Assembly (NCBI GenBank): GCA_013399855.1
Contig: VXAY01002085.1
Span: 475,668-539,667 of the forward strand
Reading direction: 5' to 3'
Length of the DNA: 64,000 nt
Origin: Oxyruncus cristatus
Lineage: Eukaryota; Chordata; Aves; Passeriformes; Cotingidae
Shown: positions 1 through 12,699 of the stretch, in pieces
Layout of the letters: each line of letters starts with the position of its first letter
Position numbering within the stretch: position 1 is the stretch's first letter
Program-made: the position numbers and the translations under genes
Notes under the pieces: model-generated
Told to the model about the DNA's origin: nothing
What the model saw: only the letters and a program-made list of their open reading frames with translations
The model's database searches: none

Positions 1-2000
1 CTGTACTCTGTCAAACCACATTCAGAGTATCTACTATATCAATTATTAGTCTGCTCAGAACTAGCCTTCAAAATCTTAATTAGCTGTTCTTTGTCTGCTG
101 CATATGTTCAGCTGTAGAAAAATTTGTAAGAAATATATTTAAAAATCAAAATTAATACTAATTACCCACTATCTAACCCTTTTCTATACCCACTTCCTTA
201 ATGGTAGAAGTCTGAATCCTTAGTTCTACACACTGAAATTGTTTTTGCTAACACTGATCATAGATTTGTTGTAAAAATATATACAATTGACAAAATTAGC
301 TAGTGTGAAATATTGTTGATGTAATAAAGCTGAAGTGTTTTATGAAGTGTGGTGAGCTTTACCAATATCCTGTACAAGAGGTAACTGCTACTATCCTGGT
401 AATTTGCAATTTAAGAAGGTGGGCTACCATATTCTTGATGTGAACTACTGCTTAAGTTTAACTTTCATGTAAAGCCACATCTCATATTCTGTTGTAACAC
501 CTAGTCCATGTTTAGCCCAGCCAAGTGCTTTCTATGACAGTTTATTCTTCAAGCTCAAGTTCGAAAGGGAAATATTAAATCCCAATTACCTAGCTAAGCT
601 TTTCCTTCCTTAAGGGGAGGTCTTCACAGCCCTCAGAGCAAGCTGCAACAGATTCTTGTATCTTCATGCTGGTTTTGGCTCCCGGCAACACCAGGCTGCC
701 CTTCCCACCCACACAACCTGTGTTGTGTCACTACCATTAGGTTCTTCACCATCCAGTGTAACACCATCTTGGCCCCTCTGATCTGGGCTTTGAAAGGACT
801 TCTGCAAAACAACTACAGGAGCAGAAACTACCCTCATTCAAGATGCAGACATTTTTGTGACTATTATTTCCCATAAAATGATGACAATTAAATAAAGTAT
901 TACACAAAACTATTTGACAGAATCCATGCTCTTTTCTATGACACTGCTGAAAATAGTGTAAATATACCAAAAAATGACAAGATATTCTCATTATAATTTC
1001 CATTTATGTAAGGAGCACTTTTTTAACTGTCCAACCCTATTAGTTTGCCATGAAAGGTCAATATCAATAATGAGGCAGCTGCACATTTCCAAGGAATAAA
1101 TCTTTCAACAGTTTACTCTTGCCTTGAGATGGTGTTACTGTTAATTTTGTTTTCTTTAAATTAAAGTTCCTATATGTTCATTAATCATTAAATCAATTAC
1201 ACCATTTTAATAGACAGATTTGAAAGTTTATTCCTTGCCCCCACACCTGTATAGTTTTTCAGTGACATTTGTTTTTTTCTCTGTTGTATGACATCACTTT
1301 CTCTCGAAGGTCAGAGAGCATGTTTATATTTTAGATTGAGGAGGATAAACCTTATTTGGAAAGAAGTTACTGGTTTGTAAACACTTCATAAATAATAGAC
1401 AAACCTCACTCAATGAGCAGTTCCTAATGGGTATTTCAAACTTTACTGATACCAAGAACTAAAGTAATGCCTACTATGAAGTAATAATGCTGTTTTAGCT
1501 GCATGGTTTAAAGTTGTAACAACTGCCTTGTGATCTTAGCTCAATAAACTCTCCTTACTAAATAAACACTGTTCAATGATTTTATAAGGCATATTGTCTG
1601 ATTTCAGAACACAGACAGTCAAAAGTGTGCAGTGCAGATCTTTTCTTACAGATCAATGTAGGTCTAAGAAACACAGATGTAAAATTTCTGTATGTATCAA
1701 AATATTGTATTATTTTTCAAAATGAACTTTGTTGGTGAATAAAGAAATGCACTCAACTATTATTATTAAAAAGTGTGTTTTAAAAAATTACTAATGGACT
1801 GAGTAATTTTAACACTGTAATAGGATATGTGCTTGTTCTACTGAAACTAGAATTATTGTAACATCCATTTCACTGTTCCTTCACTTAATTGTCAATGGGC
1901 TGACAGAATTCAGTAATTCATCTTTTGCATGTATTTATATGATTGGAACTTCTGTAATAGTTAAATAGAAATTTACTCAATTCACTTGTCTTCTATTATA
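1..2000. other. AT-rich non-coding sequence
   Basis: No exon, RNA gene or interspersed repeat is recognisable here. Short open frames, such as a minus-strand one at 746-1003, have no domain and no coding character. The stretch looks like ordinary intergenic or intronic DNA. Confidence 0.6.
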
Positions 2001-2002
2001 AA

Positions 2003-2287
2003 TCTCTGAAGATAGACTGTTGAGGTCCCCTCTCAGTTGTCGCTTCTTGAGGCTGAACAGGCCCAGCTCCTTCAGCCTTTCCTTGTAAGAGAGATGCTCC
2101 AGTCCCTTCATTATCCCTGTAGTCCTTCACTGGACCCACCCCAGGAGCTCCATGTCTCTCTTGTACTGAGGAGCCCAGAACTGGACACAGCACTCCAGAT
2201 GCAGCCTCATTAGGGTTCACTAGAGGGGCAGGATCACCTCCCTCAACCCGCTGTCAATGCTCTTCTTAATGCAGTCCAGGATGTGTC
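2003..2287 (-). mobile_element. CR1: CR1 LINE fragment, minus strand
   Basis: Read on the minus strand, this matches the CR1 segment upstream of the 3' end: a tract meaning 'tgtccagttctgggct', then 'acaagagagacatgga', then the block with 'ctgggcctgttcagcc' and 'gaccTCAacag'. The piece is truncated at both ends. Neither the reverse-transcriptase core nor the terminal octamer repeat is present. The open frame at 1996-2220 is only a shadow of this repeat. Orientation and family are clear; the subfamily is not. Confidence 0.88.
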
Positions 2288-2289
2288 AT

Positions 2290-4315
2290 CATTCCCTGCA
2301 ACTGGCAGGACAGAAGAGAATACAACTTATGCTCTAGATCCCTTAAACAGTTGTCCCAAGGCTCTGAAGTCGATTATTGCTCACCTTGTGTAAAAATATA
2401 GGTAGACCTTCAACAATGTGTAAGTAGAGACACATGAGGATTTTCTGTAATTGGTATCCTGTCACCCATTTACATACAAAGACAAAAAATGTCATCATTG
2501 TCATCTTAGTCTAATTAATTATTATGAAAGATGGTGTATGTCAAATGAAAAGATGGTAGAGGGGGAGAATTAAGTTACCTAAATACCTTCTCATGGCCTT
2601 TTCATCTTTGCAGAAGGTCTTATTAAGATGTTTATGTTGTGATCACATACTGGGTCTTAATTGCACTGGAACTTTGTATGCATAGTACCCCAGTTTTATT
2701 AACAGGAGTTTGGTAATTGTTATGCTTTGGTATTGCACAGATCACAATATTTTTCTCTCACCATTTCCTTACTTCTGATCTAGCTTTACATCCCTCCGTT
2801 CTTCCCACTGTCTTGATTTTTCATAAAAACCTGTGTTTCAGGATTCATCACAAATAAAGTATGACTGTCTGTTTAAGATATGTTGCTCTTAATAAAAAAT
2901 TCATCCAATCTTTTTTTGTATAATCTCCTGATTATATTATTTGTGTAATCTTCCTGATTTCTCCCGTAACTTCAAGTTATGAAAATATTTTTAAAACTCT
3001 TTGGTACTGACTGTATCTATAATGTGAAAACTCCAACCCTTTGATGCAGCTACTAGGACTTAAATTTAGTTTGTGTATCATCTTTTGTAAGAACATCTCC
3101 AACATGTTCTGACAGAAAATGAAACAGCTAATTCTTTTTTGAAGTTTTGCATCTGTGTGTATATATGAGTGATGAAAGAGAGAGAAACTAATCTTGGGAC
3201 ACACCAATAACAAAACATCTTACGTTTCAATCCAATCTTATATCTGTGCTTTGGTTTATAAACTGAACTATTCCACTTACCATTCTACATAAATTTTTCC
3301 CTCAACTGACACCGTAGTTTCCAGATATTGAAATTATACCTACAGAAATACATCTGATTGAAGAATTATAAAGAAAGTCTGAAATTTCACTCACTCTTTA
3401 TTGAACCTTTATATTAGCCTAGATACCACTCTTTCTGTGTTACACTTTTAATATGCATCTTATTTCTGTTATTGAAGTATTGCAGGGCACAATGACATTG
3501 CAGCTGGCTCCCCTATTGCTGCAGAGATCCCAAAATAATGGTATGAGAAAAAAATAGAGAAATTAGTATTTCAATATTACATTGTCACTCTCTGGAGGTT
3601 TTTTGCACTTCCTCCTCCACCTTCCCCAGGTGTCTAAAACTGTTTTGTCGAGATAAGTCTCTGCCTTAGAAAACAGCTCATTGCTACTGAGATGTAATGT
3701 GAAGTTTCCTCTGAGACCAAATCCATTTGCTGCAATTAGTGGAGCTGATAAGTGTTAACCTACATAGTGAAAGGGGAAAAAACCCATATACCATCTCCCA
3801 AACCCACCATCTGTAATTGTTCTGTAGGGATGGTAGATTTTCCTCTAAAAGATGATGGAAATGAAGCAGAAAAATTTAAATTTGCCATCTCCTTCACATT
3901 TTATTATGAACCTTTTAAAACTTTATTAAAAACATAAAGAAATCACTGTCAATTATTAGGCTTGTGCTCTACAAGTATTTTTATTTTTACATTCAAAACA
4001 CATTGTTTTCATGAAGTAATGAGAATTTATGGCTTAGATAGTCAAAGTCCAAAAATAAGTCATTAATTTGCTCAGCATATTTTACTCCTGAGGTAGAGGT
4101 AGGTAGGTATTTTTGCTACCAGGTTTTAGTATGAATCAAATAGACCTGGATCCCACTAAAGGTAAAGCAAACAAAAAACACGACAGGAAGAAATCTTTAG
4201 AAGGAGAGAAGCAGATGGATTTCCTACTGTCCAACATGTCCACCATTAGTATTTTATATTGTTTATACATGATGTACTCTTACAAACTACATATATAGAG
4301 TGAAAATCCAAATAC
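2290..4315. other. AT-rich non-coding sequence
   Basis: I see no gene, RNA or repeat here beyond short A/T runs. The small open frames at 2977-3213, 3752-3937 and 4113-4298 have no recognisable content. Confidence 0.6.
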
Positions 4316-4685
4316 TTAGAAGCAATGAAGGGCTGAGAGAGTTGAGGCTGTTCAGCCTGGAGAGGAGATCGCTTCAGGGAGATCTGATTGCAGCCTTCCA
4401 GTATGTAAAGGGAGCCCATAAGAAAGATGAGGATAGACTTTTCAGCAGGGTCTGTCGTGGTAGGACAAGGGTAATGGTTTTGTACTGAAAGATGGTAGGT
4501 TTAGATTAGATATAATGAAGAGGTTTTTTACAATGAGAATGGCAAAACACTGGAAGAGATTGCCCAGAGAGGTGGTAGATGCCCTGGCCCTCGAAACATT
4601 TCAGTTTGGGCTGGATGGGGCTCTGAGAAGCCTGGTCTAGTGGACAATGACCCCATTCATTGCAGGGGAGGTTGGACTATATTAC
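4316..4685 (+). mobile_element. CR1: CR1 LINE 3' region, plus strand (left part, split by an LTR)
   Basis: The plus strand shows the usual order of the CR1 3' region: the 'ctgttcagcctggagaggag' block, the 'aggtttagattagatat' block encoding the LDIRK region, the 'ctgcccagaggtggt'-like block, and 'gttggactat' near the 3' end. The coding part is decayed by substitutions and indels. The element is interrupted at about 4685 by a minus-strand LTR. Its last few dozen bases resume at 5281, so the CR1 is older than the LTR. Confidence 0.9.
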
Positions 4686-5280
4686 TGTAGTGCTTTAACC
4701 ACAGCCAGCAACCAAGCACCACACAGACACTTGCTCTCTCCCCCATCAGGGAGATCAGGGGGAGAATTGGAAGGGTAAAGGCCAGAAAACTCATGGGTTG
4801 AGATAGAAACAGTTTAATAGGGAAAGCAAAAGCTGCTCTCACAAGCAAGAAAAACAAGGAATTAATTCACTGTTTCCCATGGGCAGGCAGGTGTTCAGCC
4901 ATTCCCAGGAGAGCAGGGCCCCATCACAGCTAATGGTTACTTGGGGAGACAAATTCCAACACTCAAAATGTCCCTCTGCTTCATCCTTCTTTCCCCCACT
5001 TTATATACTGAGCACAATATCATATTGTCTGGAATACCCCTTTGGTCAGCTGGGATCACTTGTCCCAGCTGTGTTTTCTCCCAGCCTCCCATGTACTCCC
5101 AGCTTCCTCACCAGCATGGCAGTGTGAAAAGCAGAAAAGGCCTTGGCTCTGTGTAAGCCCAGCTCAACAATAACAAAAACATCTCTGCATTATTAACCTT
5201 GTGTTGTAAGTAAATCTAAATCACAGCCCATCCCAGCCACTGTGAAAAAAATTAACTCTACAGCAGCCAAAGTCAGCACA
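4686..5280 (-). mobile_element. Solo LTR of an avian endogenous retrovirus, minus strand
   Basis: On the minus strand this 595-bp unit starts TGTGCTGACTTTGGC and ends at a TACA terminus, with TG...CA ends. It carries a TATA box (TATATAAA, plus positions 5000-5007) and an ATTAAA polyadenylation signal (4813-4818) in U3-R-U5 order. The text closely resembles the abundant passerine TguLTR5-like group from memory. It lies inside a CR1 tail with no internal viral region on either side, so it is a solo LTR left by recombination. I could not see a clear target-site duplication. The open frames at 4657-5156 are artefacts of this repeat. Confidence 0.85.
5000..5007 (-). promoter_or_regulatory. TATA box of the solo LTR
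   Basis: TATATAAA on the minus strand lies mid-LTR, followed downstream on that strand by the ATTAAA signal. This spacing fits a retroviral U3 promoter. Whether it is still active cannot be told from sequence. Confidence 0.55.
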
Positions 5281-5330
5281 AGGCCCCTTCCAACCCAAAC
5301 CATTTTATGATTCTGTGATTCTATTAATGT
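5281..5330 (+). mobile_element. CR1: CR1 3' terminus (right part of the split element)
   Basis: The text 'ggccccttccaaccc' followed by 'atgattctgtgattctatt' is the CR1 3' end with its terminal octamer repeats. It continues the element broken at 4685. Confidence 0.9.
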
Positions 5331-8300
5331 ATGAATACAATCATCGCGTGTGACTTCACTATTTAAATTTCCCCATGTCGTCGTTCAAATGAGGCTCTGC
5401 TAGATGATTGTCTCCATTATTGTTGTGCTAAAACAATTTCACTTTATACCTCAAGTTATAGTGCTGTTGGTTTTTTTATGATTATCTGAAGAACAATAAC
5501 AGAATCAGTTACATTTGATTTCCTCGCTTCTAGTGTTCTGCTGTTTTCTGGCAAATGACTTCAAATCACTATGACACTACTTCCTATAAGAGGAAGATGT
5601 ATATATCACTCTTTCTTCATCAAAGGTATACATTTTTTTCTGTGAAAGTGTCAGTGATCACCAGATCTTTAGTATATTGTCATTATTTTGTTGTTATTCT
5701 ATCTTCAGTGGTTTTGCAAGTATCCAGTATTTGGCATTAATATTTTGCTGTAGAAATATTCCTTTGAAGACTTTCTTCGCTAATTTTCTCTACTGAACAG
5801 AGTGTTCACAAATAACAACTCTACCTATCTGGAATCATTCTGCACTTTCACAGAAGGTACTTTGTGCACTCTACCTTTAGAACTTTATTTTTAACTGAAG
5901 TTTTGGTTTGGGAAAGAAGATAATGTGTAAAACCTTTATTTCACTGGCAACAATTTAAAGACATTCATTTTACATATTAATTATTATATTGATTATATCA
6001 TGGCTAGCAAAACATATTCAATAACAGTAAGCTAGAAACCTAAAAGATCTTCCAGAAGGTACTTTCTAACAGAGTAAAAATAAAAATAAAGGCTTAAGTC
6101 CCCTTTTCAAGATTGTCTTAAACATCTCAGTCGGGGAGTCTAAACTGTCTATGCCAGCAATACATAATCATCTATGAAATTTGGCCTGTGCTTTTGATGT
6201 AAGCAACGTCTTGATAGCTTTCTCACTGTTTATTTACATTTGAAGCCAGTACAAAGCATTTCCATCTCTCTTCTTATTTTACAAGACCTTTATGTGTTCT
6301 TTTTATGAGTATAGTTTTCTGTAATAACTATGGAACTGTCACCCTTAAAGGAGATCTCACCTAATACAGGGTTCCCTTTTAAGTGCCTTAGAAAACTAGA
6401 AACACAACCATCACATGTCTACTTACTTACTTAAGGTTTAATTACTTTTTTGGGACTCATGAATTAAAAATGCACCTCTCTGTTGTTGCACTTATCTAGT
6501 GTGCACTAAATTTCATTTTATCAAATGCAGCTTCAAATTCAAGCTCTACCTGCACCAAGTGGGAAGAAATTCCACAGAAAGTGCTACAGAACCTGCAAGT
6601 ATCATAGACCTGCCTTCTTCATAATAATATGCATTGCTAGAAGAGATGCTGTAAAGAAGTTCTAATTTTCTCCAGCTGATCTCTGTATTTAGAAACAAAA
6701 AATCAGATCCAATGAACCTTTAATTATTTTGGTATTTCCTTATCCTGTTCTTACTATCTGTGGTTTTAAATGATCTTTCCACACTAAGTACTTTCAAAGG
6801 ATTTATTTCATTCTCTTTGTTAGTCTGATGAGTTCCCCACAGGTGCACAGAGTTCAGTGTACTGCCCAGACTTTGATGGGAAAACTTTTGGAAATATCCA
6901 CACCACCACCACACTCTTCCCAGAACAGTGCTACCATCTCCTACATCCTCTTTTCTCCTCACCATTCACTCCAAACTTGGCAGGTATGAGACCGTGTCAT
7001 TGAAAACCATCAAACAGTTTCATGCAGTCTGGTGCACTGTCTGATTCCCCGAGGTTTAATAACCTACAAGTTGCCTATATCTTGATGACTTATCCTTTTT
7101 TTTCTTCTTCCTAGGTGGCTAAAAATACCTCTTCATTAAACATCAAACCTACTATGTCAGCATCTATGAAGAGCAAAAATGACAGATTTCCCTCAGGAAA
7201 AGTTGCAGGTAAATTTCCAAAGTTTGTTTAGATATTTAGAAAAAAAAACAAAGCAGAAAATAATAATTCAACCACCTCTATGGGTAACACTGAAGTGTAT
7301 AATCATAATTACTGAGGAAGTGTTTAATTACTGCTTTCCTTTTTTCCTCTTCATTTTTCTACATCTTCTAAAACTATAAAATTGTATTTGTGAAATGAAA
7401 ATTAAAATCAGTTGGAAAAAAAAAGGTTTCTACAATGTGATTTGATTAAATAAGAGAGGAAACAACAGAAATATACTGGAGAAGACAAAAAGATGTCTTA
7501 AACACATTATAAATTGTTGTCATAGAAGTATGTTGCCTGAAATGAGACTGATATGTTTGGGGTTGGAGCTCTATAAAGTCACAGAATCAAATTTCAAAGT
7601 TTTCAAAACTTTTCCTTCTTTTCACTATGAAGAAGATGATGAACAAAATAAAAATAACACACAGGTATAATTGGTTTGCCTCAGTAATTTAAAAGCAAAG
7701 GTAAAGCTGTTCTTGTTTCTCAAGCTATAATTAATCTTAATCTCTAATTCCTGTGAAATACAGAAGGAAGAACAAGCTGTAGACAATCTTAAAGTAAATC
7801 TTTTTGTAGGGTCATCTCCACATCTAGCATGGTTGGGATAATTAATGATTGTGCTGAGGTTCTTTGCGAGGTGGAAATAAATCTTTGGTATTATTAATAA
7901 CCTGGAAAAGGTGAAGAAGAATGAGCAACCATTGTTTGCATGTTCTGGAATGCACCAGTATGTCCTTCGCAGTCTTTTGCTCTGTAATACACTAGATATC
8001 AAGTGTGTCACTTTGTTGACCTGAGACCATACAAAATGTGTGTAAAAATTCCACAAACTTCTCATCAATCTAAGATTTCTACATAACCCTATTACTGTGG
8101 TGTCTGACTGTGTTATAATTCTACATCTTCTATTCCCATCGAAGCCATATTAAAACAATGGGGACTGTTATTCCTGGCAGTGAGTAGAAGAAAATGGGCA
8201 GAGGTACCAGGAGCTGAAGAGATTTTCCCAGTGTCAACAACCCTGTGATGGGTCCAGATAGTAAACCTCTAGCTGGAGAGCCACCCCACAAAAAATTCTT

Positions 8301-9880
8301 GCCTCATTCATTTATGTAAATGGCAGAACTTTACAATTATGTGTTTGAAGATGAACGATGGATCAAATAAGAAAAAGAAGAAAGGAGCAGAAGAACAGCA
8401 TGCTCGGAAGAAGACAGGTTTTAAAGTGTCTTTGAAGCATGAAGCAGTGGTGAAGATAGGTTTTGAAGATCAGATAGAAGGTAATGAAATCACCAGATGA
8501 AGAAAACAAATATTAAGATCACAGGGATCTCAGAAAAGAGGAAGACTATCAGCTAAAGGGAAAAAAAAAAGGATGGAGACCTTGAGAAAATTAGATCAGA
8601 CAAGAAAGAGTAAAGAGGTTGAAGGAAAAAAGGTTTTGAACCAGTATCAAATAAATAAATTGGAAAAACATTCTTATCCAGTGGGTTTTGTATCAGGTCA
8701 AACTAGAAAGAATAAAGTATGAAGAAGAGAAATTTAAGCTAAAGAAAGCAGGGAAACCTTAGAAGTTAAATTAATTTATATTAAATATATTAAATTATCG
8801 ATAATTTAGGCCTGATATAAACGAATCTCAGAAAATAGTTATAAAAAGAGAAATTATGGATTTGTGAGGGAAAACACAGTTCAATTTAATAATGTATTCA
8901 TTTTCTACTTGCATGTTGAAATTAAAACCAGAAATTAATTAAACTGTGTCTTCATATCCTGTGTATGGTATAGCAGTACTATTGACAATAGGAATTAACT
9001 TTTTGTCCATGCAGAAATGTCAGGTCATAAAGTCCTCATGGAGAAAATACAGCTAATAAATTATAAACTGGCTTAGTAAATCTGAAGGCTGCAGGGACCT
9101 GCTCATATGCTTTCTCTTGGAGAGCATTTAAAAAAGGAGGGATTCTAAAAAGCCACAAGAAATACTAAGCTCAAGAAAAAAGGCAAAATACAGAGATTCT
9201 TAAAACTTCTGCTTTTAACACCCATCCATTCACATTGAATGTATTTGTAACATCAGTAAACTTTTTTCAAACCATGTCTCTTTTATTATCATGTCAGGAT
9301 GTATTTTGTGTGGGTTTTTTTTTTTTTCTTTGGGGGGGGGGTTTGTGTGACAGGGATTTCTGTCATCATTTGTTCCTTTTTCTTTGTTTGTAAACGTTGT
9401 TCAAACTTTATTTTTAAGATACAAAAGAGCAGCATTTCCTTGCTGTTTGTGATGGTGCAGTGATGCTGCTGCTATCAGTTTGTGAGGTGATTGAAGACAC
9501 CAACTCGTGAATTCTCCATGTAAAAAATTCTCCATGTAAAAAATAATTCTCACTCAGAAGAAAAACAATTGAATCACAATACTTCATATGAGGTAAAAGG
9601 ATGACACCGTTTCTACAAGGGGAGGAAAGAGTACAGCAGCCCAATGAGCAAAGAAGATCTAAATTATTTGATTCACATGACAACATAAACGCTTCTGTGT
9701 GAGAAAAAATGTGCTAGCCTGAGTTCTCTGATCTAAAAAATGGCAGGCGTTTTTGATTGCTGTATATTTGACTACCACTGGAAAAATAGCAGAGCTGTTG
9801 AGAGAAAACAGTGCACCATTAATAGTGTATCTGCAGATTGTTGATTCTCCTTGTTTGCCTGTAGAAATGGTAAATGACAT
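5331..9880. other. AT-rich non-coding sequence
   Basis: No gene or classifiable repeat is visible. A 147-codon minus-strand open frame (7625-8068) is composition-driven, with a run of serines from a simple GAA/GAT tract. Poly-T and poly-G runs occur at about 9316-9350. A 17-bp direct duplication ('attctccatgtaaaaa' twice) lies at about 9513-9545. Confidence 0.6.
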
Positions 9881-9887
9881 GTCATTT

Positions 9888-9915
9888 TGTGTATGTGTGT
9901 GTGTGCGTGTGTGTG
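9888..9915 (+). repeat. (TG)n microsatellite
   Basis: There are about 14 TG dinucleotides with two interruptions. The repeat lies inside the longest open frame of the window (9753-10355, 200 codons) and supplies its Cys-Val run, which argues against that frame being a gene. Confidence 0.95.
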
Positions 9916-12224
9916 CTCTATCACCACACTTTCCCCTCACTGGCATTTCCTTTCAGCATGAGCCTCTCAGTTCAGCTCTTAACTTCCCAACAGCCCTTGT
10001 TGTTCTGCAGACAGTCAGTAGAGCAGAAGCAGCTCTCCTCTTCCTTCCCTGTCTCTTCTGTCCTCCCAGCTGGGATGGAAGAGGAGCTGGGCAGTGTTGG
10101 CATCTGCAGTCCAAAGGAAGAATGTCTATGTCAATATCAAAAGGAGGCAGCAACAAAGATAAGGAGAAGCTGGTAGCCTGTATCAGCTACTTGGCTTCAT
10201 CCGTCTCACTGGTTGTAAAGGTGCCAGCAGTTTTCATCTGTCCACATAGTTTAAGCCTTCACTGCCTCTGTGATACCGATGATCAGCCTGGTGCATTGTG
10301 CTGGCAGTCTGTGAATCACTTCTTGAATCACAATCAGGTTTCTGCACTGAGATAGAGCATTCTGAGTGCTCTTATAAAATATTAGTCCTATTGCTGCTTA
10401 GCAGTTGCCTGCTTAGAGGTCACACACAATCCCTCATGTAGGACAGAATTTCATAAATGTTGAAAAAAACCCACCTGCGTTCAGATCATAGGGCCCGAAA
10501 AAAGACCATAACTCTATCCTTATCTTTCTTCTGTGAACTTTTTCTCATAAGGGAAGATTAATTAAATGGTTTGTCCTATATTCTGCAGCCCTTACCTACC
10601 TCAGTACAATGAAATCTTGTTTATAATGTAAAGCTTTTCCCCCAGCCCAGTTATCTCAGTCCTAAACTGTATCTTAGTTTATTTAGGAACAAGATTTCCC
10701 AGTTCTGTTTATTCTGCCACTGACTAATTGTCAAGATTGTTTGCCTTCTGTTCTGTTGGAACATATATCCAAGTACTTCATAACTACAGGGAATGTGATT
10801 CAGTAGAAAGTATTAAGATGAAATACATATGCTGGCAGGACCTCAAGCAACAGGAACTTGAATTAGTTTTTTGTTTGTTTGTTTGTTGGGTTTTTTTGTT
10901 TTGCTTTTTGGCAGGATACTATGGGATTTAAACAAGAACAAAAAAAAAATACTGTTACTAAATTTCCTTTCTTTCAAACAAACAAATACCTAAATAAGGT
11001 AGCCATACTTCACACTTAACATCATCTACATGAAAATTGATTTCCTGATGACTTTGGAAATCACCAGTCATTATTTAACAAGAGGCACATTACAACTCAC
11101 TGAAAATCAATGCAAGAATCCTGTTTTCTTCAGCAATACTTTGCAACAGGGGACAATGAATTAAAGCTTATTTCTGTAGCAACATTCTCTTTTTCAAATG
11201 GTGTTGGCACCAGGAGGCAGCATGCAAATGCTCGATTGTGAAAATGATACTTACTGGTGACATATGCCTAGAAAGTTTTATTTTTTAATTATTTGACTGG
11301 CTTATCAAGCACTTTGAAATTGCACTGTGTACATATGCAATTGAGTTGGTATATTATTGATGCAACTATTGGACTGATGCTATTTTACAATTCAAGTCTG
11401 TAAACAGTAGGCCCAGGAGCACTCCCAAGTTTTTTGCTCTGAGTTAGTGCTGGGTGTGGCCTGACTATGCAGGAGAGTCCAACACAAACCAGCCTCCTGT
11501 ATTTTAGTTTCCAGAGGCACACATATATAATCATAGTGATTAGCTTGTGACCCATTTGGATTCTTGGCAATATGAGAAATTTTTCAAACCAATTGCAATA
11601 GAAACCCTTCTTATTTATACAGATGTTCTGAAGTTGTCTTGTGCACTCCTGGGACGAATGACTCCAGCAGTACCATTGGATTGTTTTCAAAACGAAGAGG
11701 TATGCAAACACCTTTGAGTTGGTATGTGAACTACAACAGAATTTTTTTTTCTAAGGATTTGTAAATTAATTCTCAAATAATGTTTTGAAGAAGGCACAAA
11801 TTACAGTTCCTTTTATCCAAAACTCATAGAATCCTAGAATGGCTGTATTTGACTGCATGAATGTACATGTAACTGCATGGAAGTCTCAGGTGCATATAAA
11901 ATAAATCCCACAAGTCTTTCTTCTGATCCACTGCCTCTTTTCTGTCCAAAAGAAATGAGGAGTTAAAAGTATACTCTACAACCCGATTCTTTACTGCTTC
12001 TCAATTCTCATATGAGGTAAAGTCCTACGTGGAACACCATTCAAATTTATTTTGTGTTTATTTTGTACACTTTATATGTCTAAGTTCTTGTATTGTAGAC
12101 TTTCAGTCCTGGTCTTGTATGTTGAATTAACCACTTTCCCTTGACTTCAGGCAGAAATAACACAGATCTTACTTGTAGCGGTGAAAAGATAAATTCAGTA
12201 ATTCAGGCACTCACTGTCTAGATA
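9916..12224. other. Non-coding sequence, no gene seen
   Basis: Slightly less AT-rich near 9950-10300, then AT-rich. A (TTTG)n-like tract lies at about 10866-10905. A scrap reading 'catagaatcctagaatggct' near 11826-11845 resembles a CR1 terminus but is too short to call. No exon or RNA gene is recognisable. Confidence 0.55.
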
Positions 12225-12481
12225 CAGAGTCACAGAGTAACTCAGGCTGGAAAGGTCCTTCAGAGGCTGGTGAGTCCAACCCACTCTTCAAAACAGGTCC
12301 AATCTGAGCAGGTTTCTCAAGCCTTTTGATTACCTCCAAGGGTGGAGGCCTCTCTGAAAACCATGTTCAAATCCCATGTTCAGTTTTTGTCTGCTCCCTG
12401 TCATCTTTGCACTACACCCTTCTGAGAAGAGTCCTACCCTGCTCTACTCCTCCAATCATCAACAACTTCCAATTCTAGAAG
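12225..12481 (-). mobile_element. CR1: Old CR1 LINE, 3' end, minus strand
   Basis: On the plus strand the order is 'gtcacagagtaactcaggct', 'ggaaaggtcctt', 'gagtccaaccc', then 'cactacacccttctgagaag'. This is the CR1 3' end in reverse orientation. It is heavily diverged. The element resumes at about 12700 beyond a nested plus-strand CR1, so 12225-13275 is one old element in two parts. Confidence 0.8.
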
Positions 12482-12683
12482 ATTTTTCACCTTGAGAGTG
12501 TTTGGGCCCTGGAACAGGCTCCCCAAGGTAGTGCTCACCACAACAAGCTGACAGAGATCAAGAAGCATTTGGACAATGCTTTCAGGCACATGGTGGGATT
12601 CTGGGGCTGTCTGTGCAGGGCCAGGGCTTGGACTCAGTGAGCCTTGTGTGTCCCTTCCACCTCAGGATATTCTGTGATTCTAT
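12482..12683 (+). mobile_element. CR1: Younger CR1 LINE 3' end, plus strand, nested in an older CR1
   Basis: The plus-strand text 'ccctggaacaggctcccca', 'aagcatttggacaatgc', 'cagggccagggcttggactc', 'cccttccacctcagg' and the terminal 'atattctgtgattctat' is a 5'-truncated CR1 of the same subfamily as copies near 51.6, 53.2 and 55.1 kb. It breaks a minus-strand CR1 and is therefore the later insertion. Confidence 0.88.
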
Positions 12684-12699
12684 ACCTGCAGTCCATATT

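Noticed and set aside
7625..8068. 147-codon minus-strand open frame
   Set aside because: Composition-driven, ends in a Ser run from a GAA/GAT tract, and has no recognisable motif.
9753..10355. 200-codon plus-strand open frame, the longest in the window
   Set aside because: It runs through a TG microsatellite, has no domain, no codon bias that I can see and no paired exons. It is most likely chance.
11823..11850. Possible CR1 3' terminus
   Set aside because: Only about 20 bases resemble the terminus and no adjoining CR1 body is present.
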